In this document: positions 21,230 through 33,700 of the stretch, piece by piece
Layout: every line of letters starts with the position of its first letter
Position numbering within the stretch: position 1 is the stretch's first letter
Source of the DNA: Bedellia somnulentella
Taxonomy: Eukaryota > Arthropoda > Insecta > Lepidoptera > Bedelliidae
Direction: 5' to 3'
DNA length: 64,000 nucleotides
Assembly: GCA_963576735.1 (NCBI GenBank)
Contig: OY755177.1
Location: 7,440,001 to 7,504,000, forward strand
Translations under genes and position numbers: made by a program
Notes under the pieces: model-generated
Databases searched by the model: none
What the model was told of the DNA's origin: nothing
What the model saw: the letters and a program-made list of their open reading frames with translations, nothing else

Positions 21230-21440
21230 GTTTTATATCCCCGAAGGGGTTGGCAGAGCAATTAATACTTCTGAACGTCAGGTGACATTGTCAATTTCTG
21301 AATAAACGATCGTTATTTGATAAACATCCATTATTTTACAATCTTTATCCCTCTTGATTTTCAAAAGTGGCCAAGGAATTTTGTAATGCAGAAGTTTTGG
21401 CTGTAATTTTTGGGATTTATAGGCGTGGGTACATATATGT
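21230..21440. repeat. Two abutting SINE fragments
   Basis: 21230-21300 is the reverse 3' end of the tRNA-derived SINE (TATCCCCGAAGGGGTTGGCA). 21337-21440 is the forward 3' half of the TATG-tailed retroposon (TTTCAAAAGTGGCCAAGGAA to GATTTATAGGCGTGGGTAC). Confidence 0.6.
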
Positions 21441-22860
21441 ATTTTTGTATTTAAACTATTTCTTACAGTCGATTTTATTTATTTAATTATGTTTCATTAA
21501 TTTAATTCCTGGTGTTCAACATAATAGTATCAGCTGAAATCCATAAATTAAATTATCATCGCAAAAAAATACGCAAATCTAGTAAGTAATTGCTAATCCG
21601 TGCTATGCGGCCCGCGGTGTCACCTCTAACCAATAACCCCTTCTGCTGGTGAAAGCAGTTTCACTGCGACACCTTGTCGGGACAAATATCCAAGATTCTA
21701 GCTATTACTTTATTAGTATTGTTATATAACACTAAGTATTTATTTCTGTACTTGGATAAATGTTGCTTAGTAACTCCAATTTAAAGTAATTAACAGTATT
21801 TGGTTTTGACCTTAATCAATTAATATGAGTTACATTGTTTTTTTTTTTTAATTATAATGTTATATTTTCCCTTTAAACTACACGAGATCGTATTGATTTG
21901 AAACTCTGTTGATCACAAAGCATCAATTACTTTGGGGTGCGCTTTGAAAATTATCATATTAGTCGCGTGGAAAGTTGTATAATCCTGTTAATTTTCAAAC
22001 TGTGCGCTGGTAGTTTTCAGAGTTTGTGTGCTATGCTAGTCGAAAAAGAATATACCGTTCAACCAAATATATAATTTAAGTGCCAATAAACGCGCTCTAT
22101 ATAAAGATAAAATTTAAGTAGATGCGACGAAAACACGATAAGCCGAGCTTTATATGAAAACTCTTCTATTATCTTTTTCTTCGTTTGAGCACAAAAAATC
22201 ACGATGTCTCATATTGTAATAGGCTCCAACGAAAATGAAATTGTCAGCGTAACAATTAATAGTTTATTTAACTAATTTCACTCTATCTGTAATTTGTTTC
22301 GGCTTCAATCGGCAGGCGAACCAAATCAACGGAATCGAAATATGGAAACGATCGTCACTAATGATAGTACAACAAAGCTCGCACAAACTTAATTGATAAT
22401 AAAATACACAGCAAGCCAAGACTTATAGCTGACAAGAACCTCCAACTAAAATGTGACGTCTCTGTGCCGTTCAGGAGTGAAAATGCTTTGACGCAAATTG
22501 TCTACCGTCTCAAGTTAAAGGAACGAAGTTATCTTGAGCAGCACTCCTCATTTAATTGAAGTAACAAGGCAACCCTCTAAAGTCGTGCATTTAATTATAC
22601 AATACTCGATGTTCTGAACTGTGGGTAATGGCAAGCAATGTGATATAATGCATTCTCGTCGTGTCGCATCGCCTTTAGGAAACTTGCCTGGCTATTGTTG
22701 CCTGTTAGTTCCTGCAGTTTGCACTTCATTATGTGTTATTTAATGGTAAAAGGTGGTTGTTTTCACTATGTATCATTGCTGAGTGTGTTTTGTTAACGTA
22801 TAAAGCTTTTCGGAATTTAAGTTACATACTGCATACCAACTTCCTATGTCTTAATTGACT
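21441..22860. other. Unique stretch without recognised gene
   Basis: Only a short block near 21600-21690 (GCGGCCCGCGGTGTCACC) resembles weathered repeat DNA. No supported exon. Confidence 0.4.
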
Positions 22861-22862
22861 AG

Positions 22863-22992
22863 GTTGGAGACCCATCACCAAACACCTTTATTTCGCCATC
22901 TTTTCCCCTCTCAACTTCCAAAAATGGCGGAGGCATTTTCAATTCAATGATTTATAGCCGTGAGTATATGTATGTATGTATGTATGTATGTA
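22863..22992 (+). mobile_element. TATG-tailed retroposon, 5'-truncated
   Basis: Begins at GTTGGAGACCCATCACCAA and runs to GCCGTGAGTATATG plus five TATG repeats. A small internal deletion removes the CTCTGGCTACCCC segment. Confidence 0.8.
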
Positions 22993-23465
22993 ATTGACTG
23001 CGCTGCTTTTGAATTGGGACCAAAGATTTATATGAGATACAATGTATCTCACCGAAATCGTGAAATTAAATCTGCATTGCGTGAACGTTAAAGTTCTGTT
23101 TTGAAAACCCTAGATTGTTACATTTTGTCCAATTATGGAAATCTATCATGGCAACATTTTAATAAATAAATTCACATCAATGAAAAAAATGTGTAGCTTA
23201 ACATCACGGTAAATATTTGTTCCCTTTTGTGGTACATGAGAAACAGTTTAAAAGATAGTATTTTAGGTTCAATATTGTCACATCAAGTCCAATCATATTA
23301 TATAATGCTTCATATTGTTTTGTTAACCTTAATTCTTTTACGGAAACTGCTAAAGCAAAGCCATTTTAAGTTGGCGCCGAAAGCTTAATTTAAACCAATA
23401 GTATTATAATATTTATTGTCAATTGTCTAATATATAAAATCCACTATAAAAAGCTATGTAGAATT

Positions 23466-23683
23466 AGAATAGCACTACCCCATTTCTTCCGGTGGGTGTA
23501 CGTAAGAGACGACTAACGGTATTGGGGCTTTTAAGGGATTGTTGGGCGATGCGGTTGGAGACCCATCACCAACAACCTTTATTTCACCATCTTTTCCCCA
23601 CGCGAATTCCAAAAGAGGCCGAGGAATTACTAATTCTTTTAGGGATTTATAGCTGTGAGTATATGTCTGTATGTATGTATAAA
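23466..23683 (+). mobile_element. TATG-tailed retroposon, slightly 5'-truncated
   Basis: Starts in AGAATAGCACTACCCC and lacks part of the CTCTGGCTACCCC 3' block, but keeps GTGAGTATATG and the tail. Opposing frames at 23475-23756 are repeat translations. Confidence 0.8.
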
Positions 23684-23689
23684 ATTCAC

Positions 23690-23935
23690 ATATCACAGTG
23701 TTTGTCACCAAACACCTCCGGAACGGCTGAACCAATTTAAATGAAATTTTACACACATATTCGGCACATCTGAGGATAGGTTTGAATTTGAATTTAGATT
23801 AATATTTTTTTATACTTCTAAGTGATAAGGGTTATATACCCCTTACATTTTATATTCATTGTATTGACAAGAAATTCCCTGGAAATAATTTATATGACAA
23901 AACAACATTTGCCGGTTCAGCTAGTATTTCATAAA
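23690..23935 (-). mobile_element. Interspersed repeat, AGCTGAACCGGC family
   Basis: The reverse complement begins TACTAGCTGAACCGGCAAAT and ends near GTGACAAACACTGTGATATG. It is the same family as 39247-39475, in opposite orientation. Confidence 0.6.
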
Positions 23936-24766
23936 ATATTCTCATTAACACCATTTTGTAATAAAGTTAAACATAGTCATGTTTTGAAATAGTTAAGAAT
24001 ATATTTGCAACTCCACCATGCTACGGATATGTAGTTGGGGCTTATAAATCTTAAATTTTGTAAGTCTCACGGGTGATACATATCTTGTTACGAGTATGCA
24101 CTGTAATGTTTTAGTTTAGTAAATTTATCAAGATTGCATAAATCTGTACTGAGTTAGCAATTACATAGATTGCGATGTCAGTCAAGAGAAAATAGCAAGG
24201 CCAACTTTTATAAAAATATGAATTGGAAACGTTTAAAAAAGGGTATTGTGGTGCGGTGCAAAAATTCATTACTTAAACAAAACGTAACACATTTCCTCGA
24301 TAGTATCTATCTTCCGTACTGAAAATAAATGGCATGAGCATAACTAAGTATCACTACATTAATCTCAAGAAATTCCTCATAAAAGAGCGTCTCAAGTTGT
24401 CTCTATTAGTCTTGAATAAACGGGTTGAAACTATCTCGTTTATCGTAAGCGAGCTATCCGACCAATTCCAGGGCAGAGCACGAGTGTTATACGACAGGGA
24501 ACCGCCATTAATCTATGGCCAGGATCGCTGCTTCCTACACGGTTAGGCTTTTTGCCCATCCATCCATATAAACTTGGAACAATGCAGCTATTTACATTTT
24601 GAATTGTCCAGAATTATATAATGTTTTATTAGTAACGTCTATACTGTTGTGAAAACAGCAAACGTATACTGGCCAGTAAACCCTGCTGTGTACCAACTTA
24701 TAATTTTTATCTATGCTTAACTCGAAAAATCCTTTTACTCGAAAATTGCCGTGTAGTGCCGGCTTT

Positions 24767-25013
24767 GCCGTGTAGTGCCGGCTTAGAATGTCGCTACCCC
24801 TTTCTACCCACGGCTGTCGTAAGAGGCGACTAAGGGTATTGGGGCTTTTTATTGGATTTTTGGTCGATGCGGTTGGAGACCCATCACCAAAAACCTTTAT
24901 TTTTACCATCTTTTCCCCACTCAACTTCCAAAAGTGGCTGAGGAATTTATAATTCCTTAGCTCTGGTTACCCCTTCTAGGGAAATATAGCCGTGAGTATA
25001 TGTATGTATGTAT
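24767..25013 (+). mobile_element. TATG-tailed retroposon with duplicated 5' end
   Basis: Nearly full-length. The first ~17 nt (GCCGTGTAGTGCCGGCTT) occur twice in tandem, at about 24749 and 24767. TTAACTCGAAAAA is found on both sides (about 24717 and 25016) as a probable target duplication, leaving ~20 nt of extra DNA before the 5' end. Confidence 0.8.
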
Positions 25014-25014
25014 G

Positions 25015-27050
25015 TTAACTCGAAAAACATTTACACTCCGCGATGTAGGAATATGAATGAGACGCTGCTATGTGCGAGTGAGTCCGCAGTAGTGTGCGCT
25101 CTAACATGACTCCCACACTGTTGCTAATGGTACAAGATAGTTTAAATGTTGTTTAAAAAATACGGACACTGCGCATAGTATATATTCATGACTGCAATTC
25201 GTAGAACTTCTAAATCAACGATCATATATAAATAATGTCGTAAACACGACTGTTACTCCCATAAAGGGGTAACCAGAACTTCATATACTCGTAACCATAT
25301 TCACCACGAAAACACTCGTTATAAGTGGGAATCTAATCCGTGATTTGGAAGCAGAAGTGATACTGCTTTATGGCATGTTCTTCACAAGCAGAGAAGACTA
25401 AGATTCTATTATATTAACTGAAACAACCTTTTATATTTTCGATTATAAGTGGACCGCGTCTATTTTCTCTAGGTAGTTTTTCTTTCAAACAGGTTACTAT
25501 AATTGATTAATTATTACTTATGAGTTTTATCGTGATATCTCGATACATCTATAGATTTAGTACTTTAAGTGATTTCGGATCCCATCATTTCAGAAAACAA
25601 ACACACAAACAAATCTTTCTTAATTATAATTAGTATAGATATAGAATATTATAATTTAAATTCAAAGTGAGAGTCTGTAGCGACCCCTCGTTTTAATTTT
25701 AGATGCATATAATGGATGATGGATAGAAAGCACATACCCATTTCTCCCTGTTTTGGTTTCGTATTGGTGCGACTTGATAGCTTAGTGGGAACACACACTA
25801 AGCTGTGAAGTTGCAACAATAAACTTGCCAGCTTTCTACCGTTACTAGTTAGTTTCAGTCACTGACGCAAAATATGCACCGAAGTTATGCACTAACTTTC
25901 GGATTTATTAGTAGCCTATATTTTTGTCTTAACCCGGACTATTCATCACTTGCACTTCACATTGAGTGAGTTACATTTTATGGGAACAGTTATTTTAATT
26001 AAAGTGCATTCGATTGAATTCAATACATTACCAATATTATTAAATATCGATTATTACAAGTACTGTACTGTTAATTATGCCCAGCAGTGTGTAGTAACAA
26101 TAACAATACGCGTAATGTCAAAGTTCAATGTCCTTTGAAAGTCTATCACAGCTAACACGCAATTTGATAGACAGATATCGCACGACAGGTAGCCGATTCT
26201 ACAATATTAATATTCGAAGCGGGTGACGGACATAACAATAGACATGTTGGGTGTTCGGTGTCGTGAATGCATTCAGCATTAATGCCCTTAAAATGTTTCG
26301 ATCAAATTGGCCGTGACTCGCCCTTTAGTTTCTACTAAGGCTTTCTAAAAACCAGTCGTCTATGTTGTACATTGGCATAAACCTTAAATGTGAATCTGAC
26401 TTTATTGTGCAGCTTTTAAATGTGAATCTGGATTTAAAATGTTCGACGAGACAGATATGGATGATGATTTTAGTTTGTGTAAAAGTTCCTTTGGTTGAGT
26501 GAGTGAGGTTGTGACGGAAGGAAACATGCTAAAATTCTGTTCGCCGGCGACAAAGCGACGGGCGCCGAATGCGGTTTGTAGGTTTCAGTAATGCGCGACT
26601 TGCTAAGCTTCCGCCGGAATTGCCACGGTATTATGCAGTTTCCAACTGGAGCTTTTCTGCAACTGGTTTCGGGCTTATCAAAATAAACCGCTGGTATTAG
26701 TTCTTAGTGGAAGTGATAGAGCGAGTGGTTTGTGCATGTTAAATAGCGATGTGTGCTTTAACTTACTAAGCCGTTGTTTGTAATGTTTTGAGTTTAATTT
26801 CATTGAAACTGACTGTTCACAGTTCTGAACATACTCAACGTTTAAAGTAACCGATTTAAAAAAGACATAAATATGTTGTCCTATATTTTTTTCGATATAC
26901 ATACATATACTTATATCACCTCATTGCTATTAATCACAATAAGAGGTAGCTCGAACTTCAAAACTAAAATTTTCTAAAACAATATTAGAAATTGGGTGAG
27001 AAAAGGTTGGTATAATAAAGTTTGTTGGTGCAGCTCTACAACCGCAACGC
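25015..27050. other. Unique stretch, probable intergenic or intron DNA
   Basis: No supported exon. A tail fragment of an interspersed repeat (ACAAACACACAAACAAATC) lies near 25590-25640. 26500-26680 is GC-richer than average but has no open, splice-bounded frame that I could justify. Confidence 0.4.
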
Positions 27051-27064
27051 CCAATAATCACTCA

Positions 27065-27271
27065 AAAGCTCTGATACCCTAAGTCGCATCTTACGATACC
27101 TACGGGGAAAATGGGATTTAGTAATTTTTGGGCGATGCGGTTGGAGGCCTATCACATTTACAGTCATTTACTTTACCCACTCAACTTCCAAAAGTGGCTA
27201 AGGGATTTCTTATTCCGAAACTCTGGCTACAGCTTCTAGGGATTTATAGCTGTGAGTATAAGTATGTATGA
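27065..27271 (+). mobile_element. TATG-tailed retroposon with 5' inversion
   Basis: 27116-27271 is in forward orientation (TTTTTGGGCGATGCGGTTGG to TATAGCTGTGAGTATAAGTA). The first ~50 bp (CCCTAAGTCGCATCTTACG and so on) is the element's 5' part in reverse orientation. This 5' inversion is typical of twin priming during LINE-driven insertion. Confidence 0.75.
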
Positions 27272-27284
27272 ATAACTAAGTGAA

Positions 27285-27335
27285 ACTTAGCCATACGGGT
27301 TTTCTCGCGATCTTTTCCCTCACCGTTAACAAACA
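27285..27335 (-). repeat. tRNA-derived SINE fragment
   Basis: AACTTAGCCATACGGGTTTT and CCCTCACCGTTAAC on the + strand match the reverse of the SINE body. No head or tail. Confidence 0.5.
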
Positions 27336-28034
27336 TTATAATCTCTCTCCGCTCATCAATATCCTTGTAAATCGTTATTGTTCTATCCAAACTCACACAT
27401 CTTTACGCAAGTCTATTTAGATGCATAACTTGCATCATAAGTACTAATCAGTGCTAATAATTACAAGAGTATTATCGCTCTTACTCGAAAAGTCACTAGA
27501 GCTAGTTATAGACTCGTGAAAATCAACACCAATATTATAAAAAGGTAAAATTGTTTGTCTGTAATCTCTGGACTGGATAGGTAATTTAAAAATATTGAAA
27601 TGATGCCATAAATGAAAACTTTATATATTTTTTTTTCTTTTAAGGCACATTTTTCTTTCGAATCTTATTTTTTACCCGTTGAATTTCCAAAAGTGTCTGA
27701 AAATTTTTAACGCCTTCGTCTGGGCTTCTTCGTTTTGGGGTTTCTAGCCTAGCGTTTATGTAGGTTGATAGGTGAAACCACATCAGTCTGTATGACTCGT
27801 TTTTTACACAACTTGCCTCTATACTCTCACAAGTACTTCTACCCCGTTACACAATACATACACTGCCCTGATGTTTCGTAATCTATTCCCATTTAACGCA
27901 CTGAGATCTAACGCACCGAATATTCAGCGGTTGAATGTTCAATAATGGGTTAAGAGCTCCGCAGAATAATAAATTAATTGGTATTCGCGAAAATTACTAC
28001 TCATTGCATCCCTAATTTAAACACTAAATACATA

Positions 28035-28165
28035 CATATTTGCACACTGTTAGTTCCCTTGGGGTAGATAGATATATTTATCGCTACTTTATACGAACCT
28101 GACAAACCTCTCGAAATTAATTTACTGTCACGAAATTTTTTATACATATGTCTTTTCATTCTTCC
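28035..28165 (-). mobile_element. LINE 3' fragment (TATG-tailed family), old
   Basis: The + strand reads CATACATATTTGCACACTGT, then TTAGTTCCCTTGGGGTAGAT, then ACGAACCTGACAAACCTCTC. This is a weathered reverse copy of the LINE end seen at 34718-34925. Confidence 0.55.
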
Positions 28166-28528
28166 TATTCTAACTAAACTAAAATGCATCCAGTAATTCA
28201 TAAGACCACCAATTGTACTTCTACTCGGCAACATAATGGCTATTAAATTATATACTCTACAAAATTCTGTGTGTGTACTCCTTGTATTTTTCGCCCCTCT
28301 TTTTGGACCTGAAGGGCAAGCACGAGCGCTATTTTATCGACACGATAACGGTTAGAATGAGATGGCAGTATACGATACTAAGTAAGTGCGTAAAAGATGG
28401 CTGCTTTATCCCACGCGATAACTAGTTTAAACATGGCTCGTGCTTGTTCTGCTGGATGGATTATCATTCATAATAATTATCGATATCTCTATCGTTCGCC
28501 GATCATATCGATATCATATCTATTTGCC

Positions 28529-28762
28529 AGTGTAGTGCCGGCTTAGAATGTCGCTACCCCTTTCTACCCACGGGTGTCGTAAGAGGCGACTAAGGGTATA
28601 GGGCTTTTTATTGGATTTTCGGGCGATGCGGTTGGAGACCCATCACCAAAAACCCTTATTTTCCCCACTCAACTTCCAAAAGTGGCTGAGGCGTTTATAA
28701 TTCCTTAGCTCTGGCTACCCCTTCTAGGGAAATATAGCCGTGAGTATATGTATGTATGTATC
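28529..28762 (+). mobile_element. TATG-tailed retroposon
   Basis: Nearly full-length from AGTGTAGTGCCGGCTTAGAA to CCGTGAGTATATGTATG, with TATCATATCTA-like flanks on both sides as probable target duplication. Confidence 0.85.
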
Positions 28763-28785
28763 TCTATCATATCTACTTAACTTTT

Positions 28786-28925
28786 GCTGTGTAGTGTCGG
28801 GTTTGAATAGCACTAAACTATTTCTTACCGTGTGGGTATCGTACGAGATAAGCGAAGCTAAAGAATTTCTAATTCTATAACTGTGGTTACCTCTCTTGGG
28901 ATTTTATAGCATTCATACGTACATA
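28786..28925 (+). mobile_element. TATG-tailed retroposon, degenerate
   Basis: A 5' end GCTGTGTAGTGTCGGGTTTG is followed after a deletion by a worn 3' half. It sits directly behind the previous copy. Confidence 0.6.
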
Positions 28926-29082
28926 CACACATTTACGCCAATTAGTTTTCTTATATTGTAATTTATAGCCTTGAGTAGATATATGATATATAACACATAC
29001 ATACATACATATTATGTATGTTAGATATGATATATAACACATTTTTTATTATTTGTAATACATGAGTATTTCTTCATTCCAG

Positions 29083-29234
29083 GTGAATCCAGGGCGCAAA
29101 GCCTCATTGAGTGGCATCAGGGAGGGTGACATCATTACTTCAATCAACGGCAAACCTACCAAAGGAGTTACCAACTCAGAGGCTCATGCTCTACTCAAAA
29201 CTGCCGGCCCGACCCTCAAACTAGGACTTAATGA
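29083..29234 (+). CDS. Exon encoding the second half of a PDZ domain
   Basis: A 152-nt exon between a good acceptor (TTCTTCATTCCAG) and donor (GA|GTAAGT). It encodes VNPGRKASLSGIREGDIITS, then INGKPTKGVTNSEAHALL and KTAGPTLKLGLNE. The GD-x-I-x-x-ING stretch, the T-N-S-E-A-H helix and the closing L-K-L strand are the C-terminal two-thirds of a PDZ domain, which binds C-terminal peptides. The pattern KAS-x-SG-x-x-EGD-x-x-x-SING resembles the PDZ of PDLIM/ZASP and synaptopodin-2-type actin or Z-disc scaffolds; the exact orthologue is not certain. The GLGF-like binding loop must be in an upstream exon, which I did not find. It enters in phase 0 and leaves in phase 2, matching the exon at 33932. 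Confidence 0.85.
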
Positions 29235-29440
29235 GTAAGTTTAATTGAATATATTTCTTACATATATTGAACATAGTTTTTTTTTATAATTGTAAATAGG
29301 GAGAATCAAGCATTTTAAAATAGAGTTGAAGGAATGTAAGGGAAACGATTGTTACGAAAATCATACAAAGTTGTGCTCCTCGCCATTCCCGAACTATACG
29401 ACTTCTTTTATTGGCCGACCGAGGCGACTTGAGGAATTAA

Positions 29441-29692
29441 GGGCCGGCGCTGACTGCCGGCATGGCATGGCAAAGCATTTCGGTACAGATATATAATTTT
29501 TAATCATATTACCATGCGTATAGAATTCTTTTTGACACAACGATGCCGAGGGAGGCCGCGGTAGGACAGAACGTCGGCATCGTTGTGTCAAAATAAAGTA
29601 AAATGAATTCTATGCTCATGGTAATAAGATTTAAAATGCTATATCTGTACCGAAATCCTTTGCCATGCCATGCCGGCAGTCAGCGCCGGCCC
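29441..29692. mobile_element. Foldback MITE, PIF/Harbinger (Tourist)-like
   Basis: 252 bp, almost entirely self-complementary: GGGCCGGCGCTGACTGCC at the left is mirrored at the right as GGCAGTCAGCGCCGGCCC, and the arms continue inward for over 100 bp. It is flanked by TAA on both sides (29438-29440 and 29693-29695), the 3-bp TWA target duplication of PIF/Harbinger. No coding capacity. It lies in the intron ~200 bp after the PDZ exon. Confidence 0.85.
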
Positions 29693-30396
29693 TAAGGCTT
29701 TCGAAAGGATCATTCGGCGAAGTGCTTGACAACCCATTAATAATAAATGAATACTCACGTTTTTAGTTCCCGACTATCATCAGAGATCTCACAAGCCTTT
29801 TTACTATTCTCACTTTGGGCGCCTACCTTTTGAAGCACAACTTCTAGACAGCCGAAAGTAGTGTTATTCCAAATGTGACTGAGAATTTATTGTTACCAAA
29901 CCTCTTGCAGATTGATATGTAGTATAAATATCTAGAACATTTAATTCTAAGATTGATAGTGATACATTGAAACCAAGGTGGGAATTTTGTATCTAATTTC
30001 AAGTATACCATTTAATATCTGACGGAGGTCTGTCTCCAGCAGTGCAAAATCTATGGGCTGATGCTTATATATTGCTTAAAGGGCGGACGCCACACTTAAA
30101 AATATATCTTTATTGTAACAAAACGAATACTATTAAAAATAACACTAAGTATGTGAATTAAACTAGCTTCTGTCGTACAAAACGTCCGATACTTCTGATA
30201 TTATCATATTATTACCAAACTGAGCGAATACATTTCCTCTTCACGAATTCAAATCTTACCAATTCATACTGGTGATTAATGTTATCGCGCCATGCATTCC
30301 AGATGTCTGTCAGTCTGTGAAAAGCTATTGCTCAAACCCTTTCTGTCCACAAACTATTGTACTGTACCAAATATAATTAAAATTTTAATAAAAAAA

Positions 30397-30652
30397 CGTG
30401 ATGATACTAATCCGTGGTAATGTTGGTAATGTTAGTAGAGGACGACCACGGAGAACACACTTAGACCAAAGTGTGAGTGTGCTCAAAAAGGCTGGCGTCC
30501 GAAGTATGAAGAATAAAAGAGCATGTATGAAAAGATTGATGGATGTAAACGAAGCTAGAGAGGTTTGTCAGGATCGTACGAAGTGGCGATCGATAGTCTC
30601 TGCCTACCCCAATGGGAATTAATGGCGTGAGTATGTATGTATGTATGTGATG
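30397..30652 (+). mobile_element. LINE 3' end (TATG-tailed family)
   Basis: A 74-codon frame (RGRPRRTHLDQ, KNKRACMKRLMDVNEARE, QDRTKWRSIVSAYPNGN) is the extreme C terminus of a non-LTR retrotransposon polyprotein. It is followed by a very short 3'-UTR and TATG repeats. 5'-truncated. The frame starts within the repeat, so it is not a host gene. Confidence 0.8.
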
Positions 30653-30976
30653 ATACTAGGTTTTGCCCGTGACTTTATCCGCATGTAATAGTTACTTAGA
30701 CACAACCTCAGTGACGTTACATCACGCAAATCCTTAAGCCCTTATCTGAGTAGTCCTCATCAATTATAATAACATTAACTATGTACATACTACACACATA
30801 CTAACTAATTACAATATTATAAACTATATATGAATTAGATGGAATGAAAATTGTAGAAGTACCTTATAAAGTTTAATCTCCTGTAGCTCCCGTCTTCGAG
30901 AGAATTTGCGGTAATTATTTTTGTTGGTGTTCATTCAAAGCACTAAAGCTGTCTACTTGAAAAATTTTCATATTTA

Positions 30977-31222
30977 CATACATACATATACTCACGGCTA
31001 TGAATCCATAGAAGGGGTAGCCAGAGCTAAGGAATGAGAAATCCCTCAGCCACTTTTGGAAGTTGCGTGGGGAAAAAGATGATAAAAAAAAGGTTGTTGG
31101 TAATGGGTCTCCAACCGCATCGCCCAAAAATCCTTTAAAAATCCCAATACCGTTAGTCACCTTTTACGTACACCCACCGGAAGAAATGGGGTAGTGCTAT
31201 TCTAAGCCGACACTACACAGCA
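30977..31222 (-). mobile_element. TATG-tailed retroposon
   Basis: Full-length reverse copy from CATATACTCACGGCTATGAA to GCCGACACTACACAGC. Confidence 0.85.
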
Positions 31223-33536
31223 AAAATTTGGCAAAGCATTAAAAAGCAAAGCAAATCAAATTGACTAATTTCAGCTTACCTTTTTGGAATGTGAACTTTC
31301 AATCATTCAGTCAGTAGCGGAACAATTTTATATAAAGTGATGATATCCTTTCCATACTTAGCAACTTAATACTGTGTGCAATATTACTAAATAGAATAGT
31401 TTGGGATTAAGAGATGCCATAGCATACGCCCCAAAGGGCGTCGTATTCTTCAACAGTCTAAACGTACCTGTGTTATAAATCATCTCTCGAAAAACTATAA
31501 CATACCTCATGTATACTCACATATGTCTCTTTAAGTGAAACTTACATTACATACCGGTAATAAAGCTTATCGTCCACTTGCAACTCCAAACGTGTGTCAG
31601 TGTAGTAATAGCAACGAAACGGGTATCACAACTCAGCACTCGGCCATTCTCTCAAACGTCCGTCCGCCCGGTAATCCCGTTGATCTGCAAAGAGCTGGTT
31701 TGAGTACACCCGACATATATTGAACTGGATTATTTATATGTTTTCTCTGTTTCAAAGCCGCTTGGGTTGAAGAGATATGGCGTTTTCAGATGCCGGTAAA
31801 TAAGTTTCTAAGGATTTTCTAAGGCGTAATAAATATAGCTTATTAGTTGGCTCGGTAGATTCTGTTTGAACACATTAAATACTCAATAGATAGATAATAC
31901 AAAATGTTATGTTTTTTGTATTTTGCACTATCTCCCTAGCTGAATTAAACAGCACAGATTCTATTAATATTTGTTCATTTTGGAATGATATTGCAGACAA
32001 ACCACGTGAAAGTTAAGTATTAAAAAGTATGAAATATTACGCTATGCCATATTGTATTCTGTCATCGATGAAAACTAACATACATGAACCTTATGTATGA
32101 GCTAGGAGAAGACACAAAGGTGTTGAAGGCTGATGAAAAATTCACATAAAAGCCTTGTGCATTCTGGAGTTCTAAGTTGACAACGCCTACATTGTATTTA
32201 ACTGATTCTGATCTCAACTCTCAACCCTATTAAGAATTAGTTAGCTAAAATTTTAAAAAATATTTCTTGTTTTCTTTTTTTACATTAAAAGACTATTTTT
32301 GTTAAGACACATTGAGTGCATAGTTGGTAATGGATTTCTTCGCACCGCTTTATTATCACTTACTTCGTGTACTTTAAAAATAACTCTGAATAATATTTCT
32401 CTCAGTGAGAAATGGCAAGGGTGCAATCTTACCCCTAACATTCAAAACTTCATATATTTGTAATTACAGTTTTTATTGTTCAATAAATAAATGCAGAATC
32501 ACCCAACCGGTCCAATTTAGGAGACGCTGTTGCCATTGCGATGTGGTATATAAATAAAATCAATAGAATTTCAAAAGACAGGCCAAAAGCATCTACTCTA
32601 GGCTAAGAATCCAGCCTTAATGAGAACGTTGCGTGATTGGAGCCCAAAGAATTAGGCACAATTTACATCGGGATGGTTCCCTAGTGAATCATCAACTATG
32701 AGACACATAAGGGTGGAAGAATCTGCGCTCCCCAATTTCGAAACAATCCTAGTTAATTTTTGTACTCTTTGGATATTTAACGATAAGATTGTTTAAATTT
32801 ATTTTTTATTTAATTACTAATTACTACTTATAGACTTACAAATATTAATTAAAGCTCTGTTATTCAATCTTTAAGACCGAATCCGAACAACAACATTAAG
32901 ATTTCGATTGGATTTTCGTTGATGTATTCAATTAGATAAATAAATTAAATATTGACGGATTTAGTTTCAATAGTTATTTAGAAATTTTATATTATACCAT
33001 TTATGTAACATTAAGTTTTGAAGTTTTTGTTGGGTGATTTATCCAAATAGATTTCAGGCTACATATCGCCTTACTATTTATATGTTATGTTATTCATTAC
33101 TGGTCCTTAAATTCACATATTTTTTTTAAATATGGCTGAGATTAGTAATTAAACGTTTGGGTCACTCCGTTTTGACATTTTTAGTTGTAGGTATAGTTAG
33201 GTTATATAAAACATTGCTCTCATCAATAGAAGTCTTTTTTATTAATACAATTTAAGTAAAATATAAACACTGGTTTATTATTAGTATCTTAATTGATATA
33301 CGAACACCATTTTATTAAATAAAACCTGAATGTAAACCATGTTGTGTGGACTTACCATGCTACCTCATTTCATATGGATTTGGTACAGGAAATTCCAAAA
33401 TTCTTTTCAATCTGCTTTACAATTAGCATTTTCACTTTTTTGCAATATGTATTGTGCTTTTTGGGCATTGTTAATCAATTGACAAGGAAACCTATTTTTA
33501 GAGCTTTAATTAACCACCCATCTTATTTTCCAAAAC
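31223..33536. other. Unique intronic stretch
   Basis: Lies between PDZ-gene exons. The frame at 31535-31723 (62 codons) has balanced composition but no domain, and I found no matching splice sites in the right phase. AT-rich otherwise. Confidence 0.4.
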
Positions 33537-33700
33537 AAACATACATATACTCACGCCATTATTTCCCATTGGGGTAGGCAGAGACTATAAATCGCCACTT
33601 TGTACGATCTAGGCAAACCTCTCTAGCTTCGTTTACATCCATCAATCTTTTCATACATGCTCTTTTATTCTTCATACTTCGGACGCCAGCAGACTACTAA
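33537..33700 (-). mobile_element. LINE 3' end (TATG-tailed family)
   Basis: On + : ACATATACTCACGCCATTAT, then CCCATTGGGGTAGGCAGAGA and CGCCACTTTGTACGATC. This is the reverse of the 30397 element, truncated to ~160 bp. Confidence 0.8.

Noticed and set aside
24334..24546. 70-codon frame as a small gene
   Set aside because: No domain, no promoter or poly(A) context, and a length expected by chance in this window.
31535..31723. 62-codon frame as an exon
   Set aside because: No splice sites in the right phase, no domain and no similarity to the neighbouring exons.
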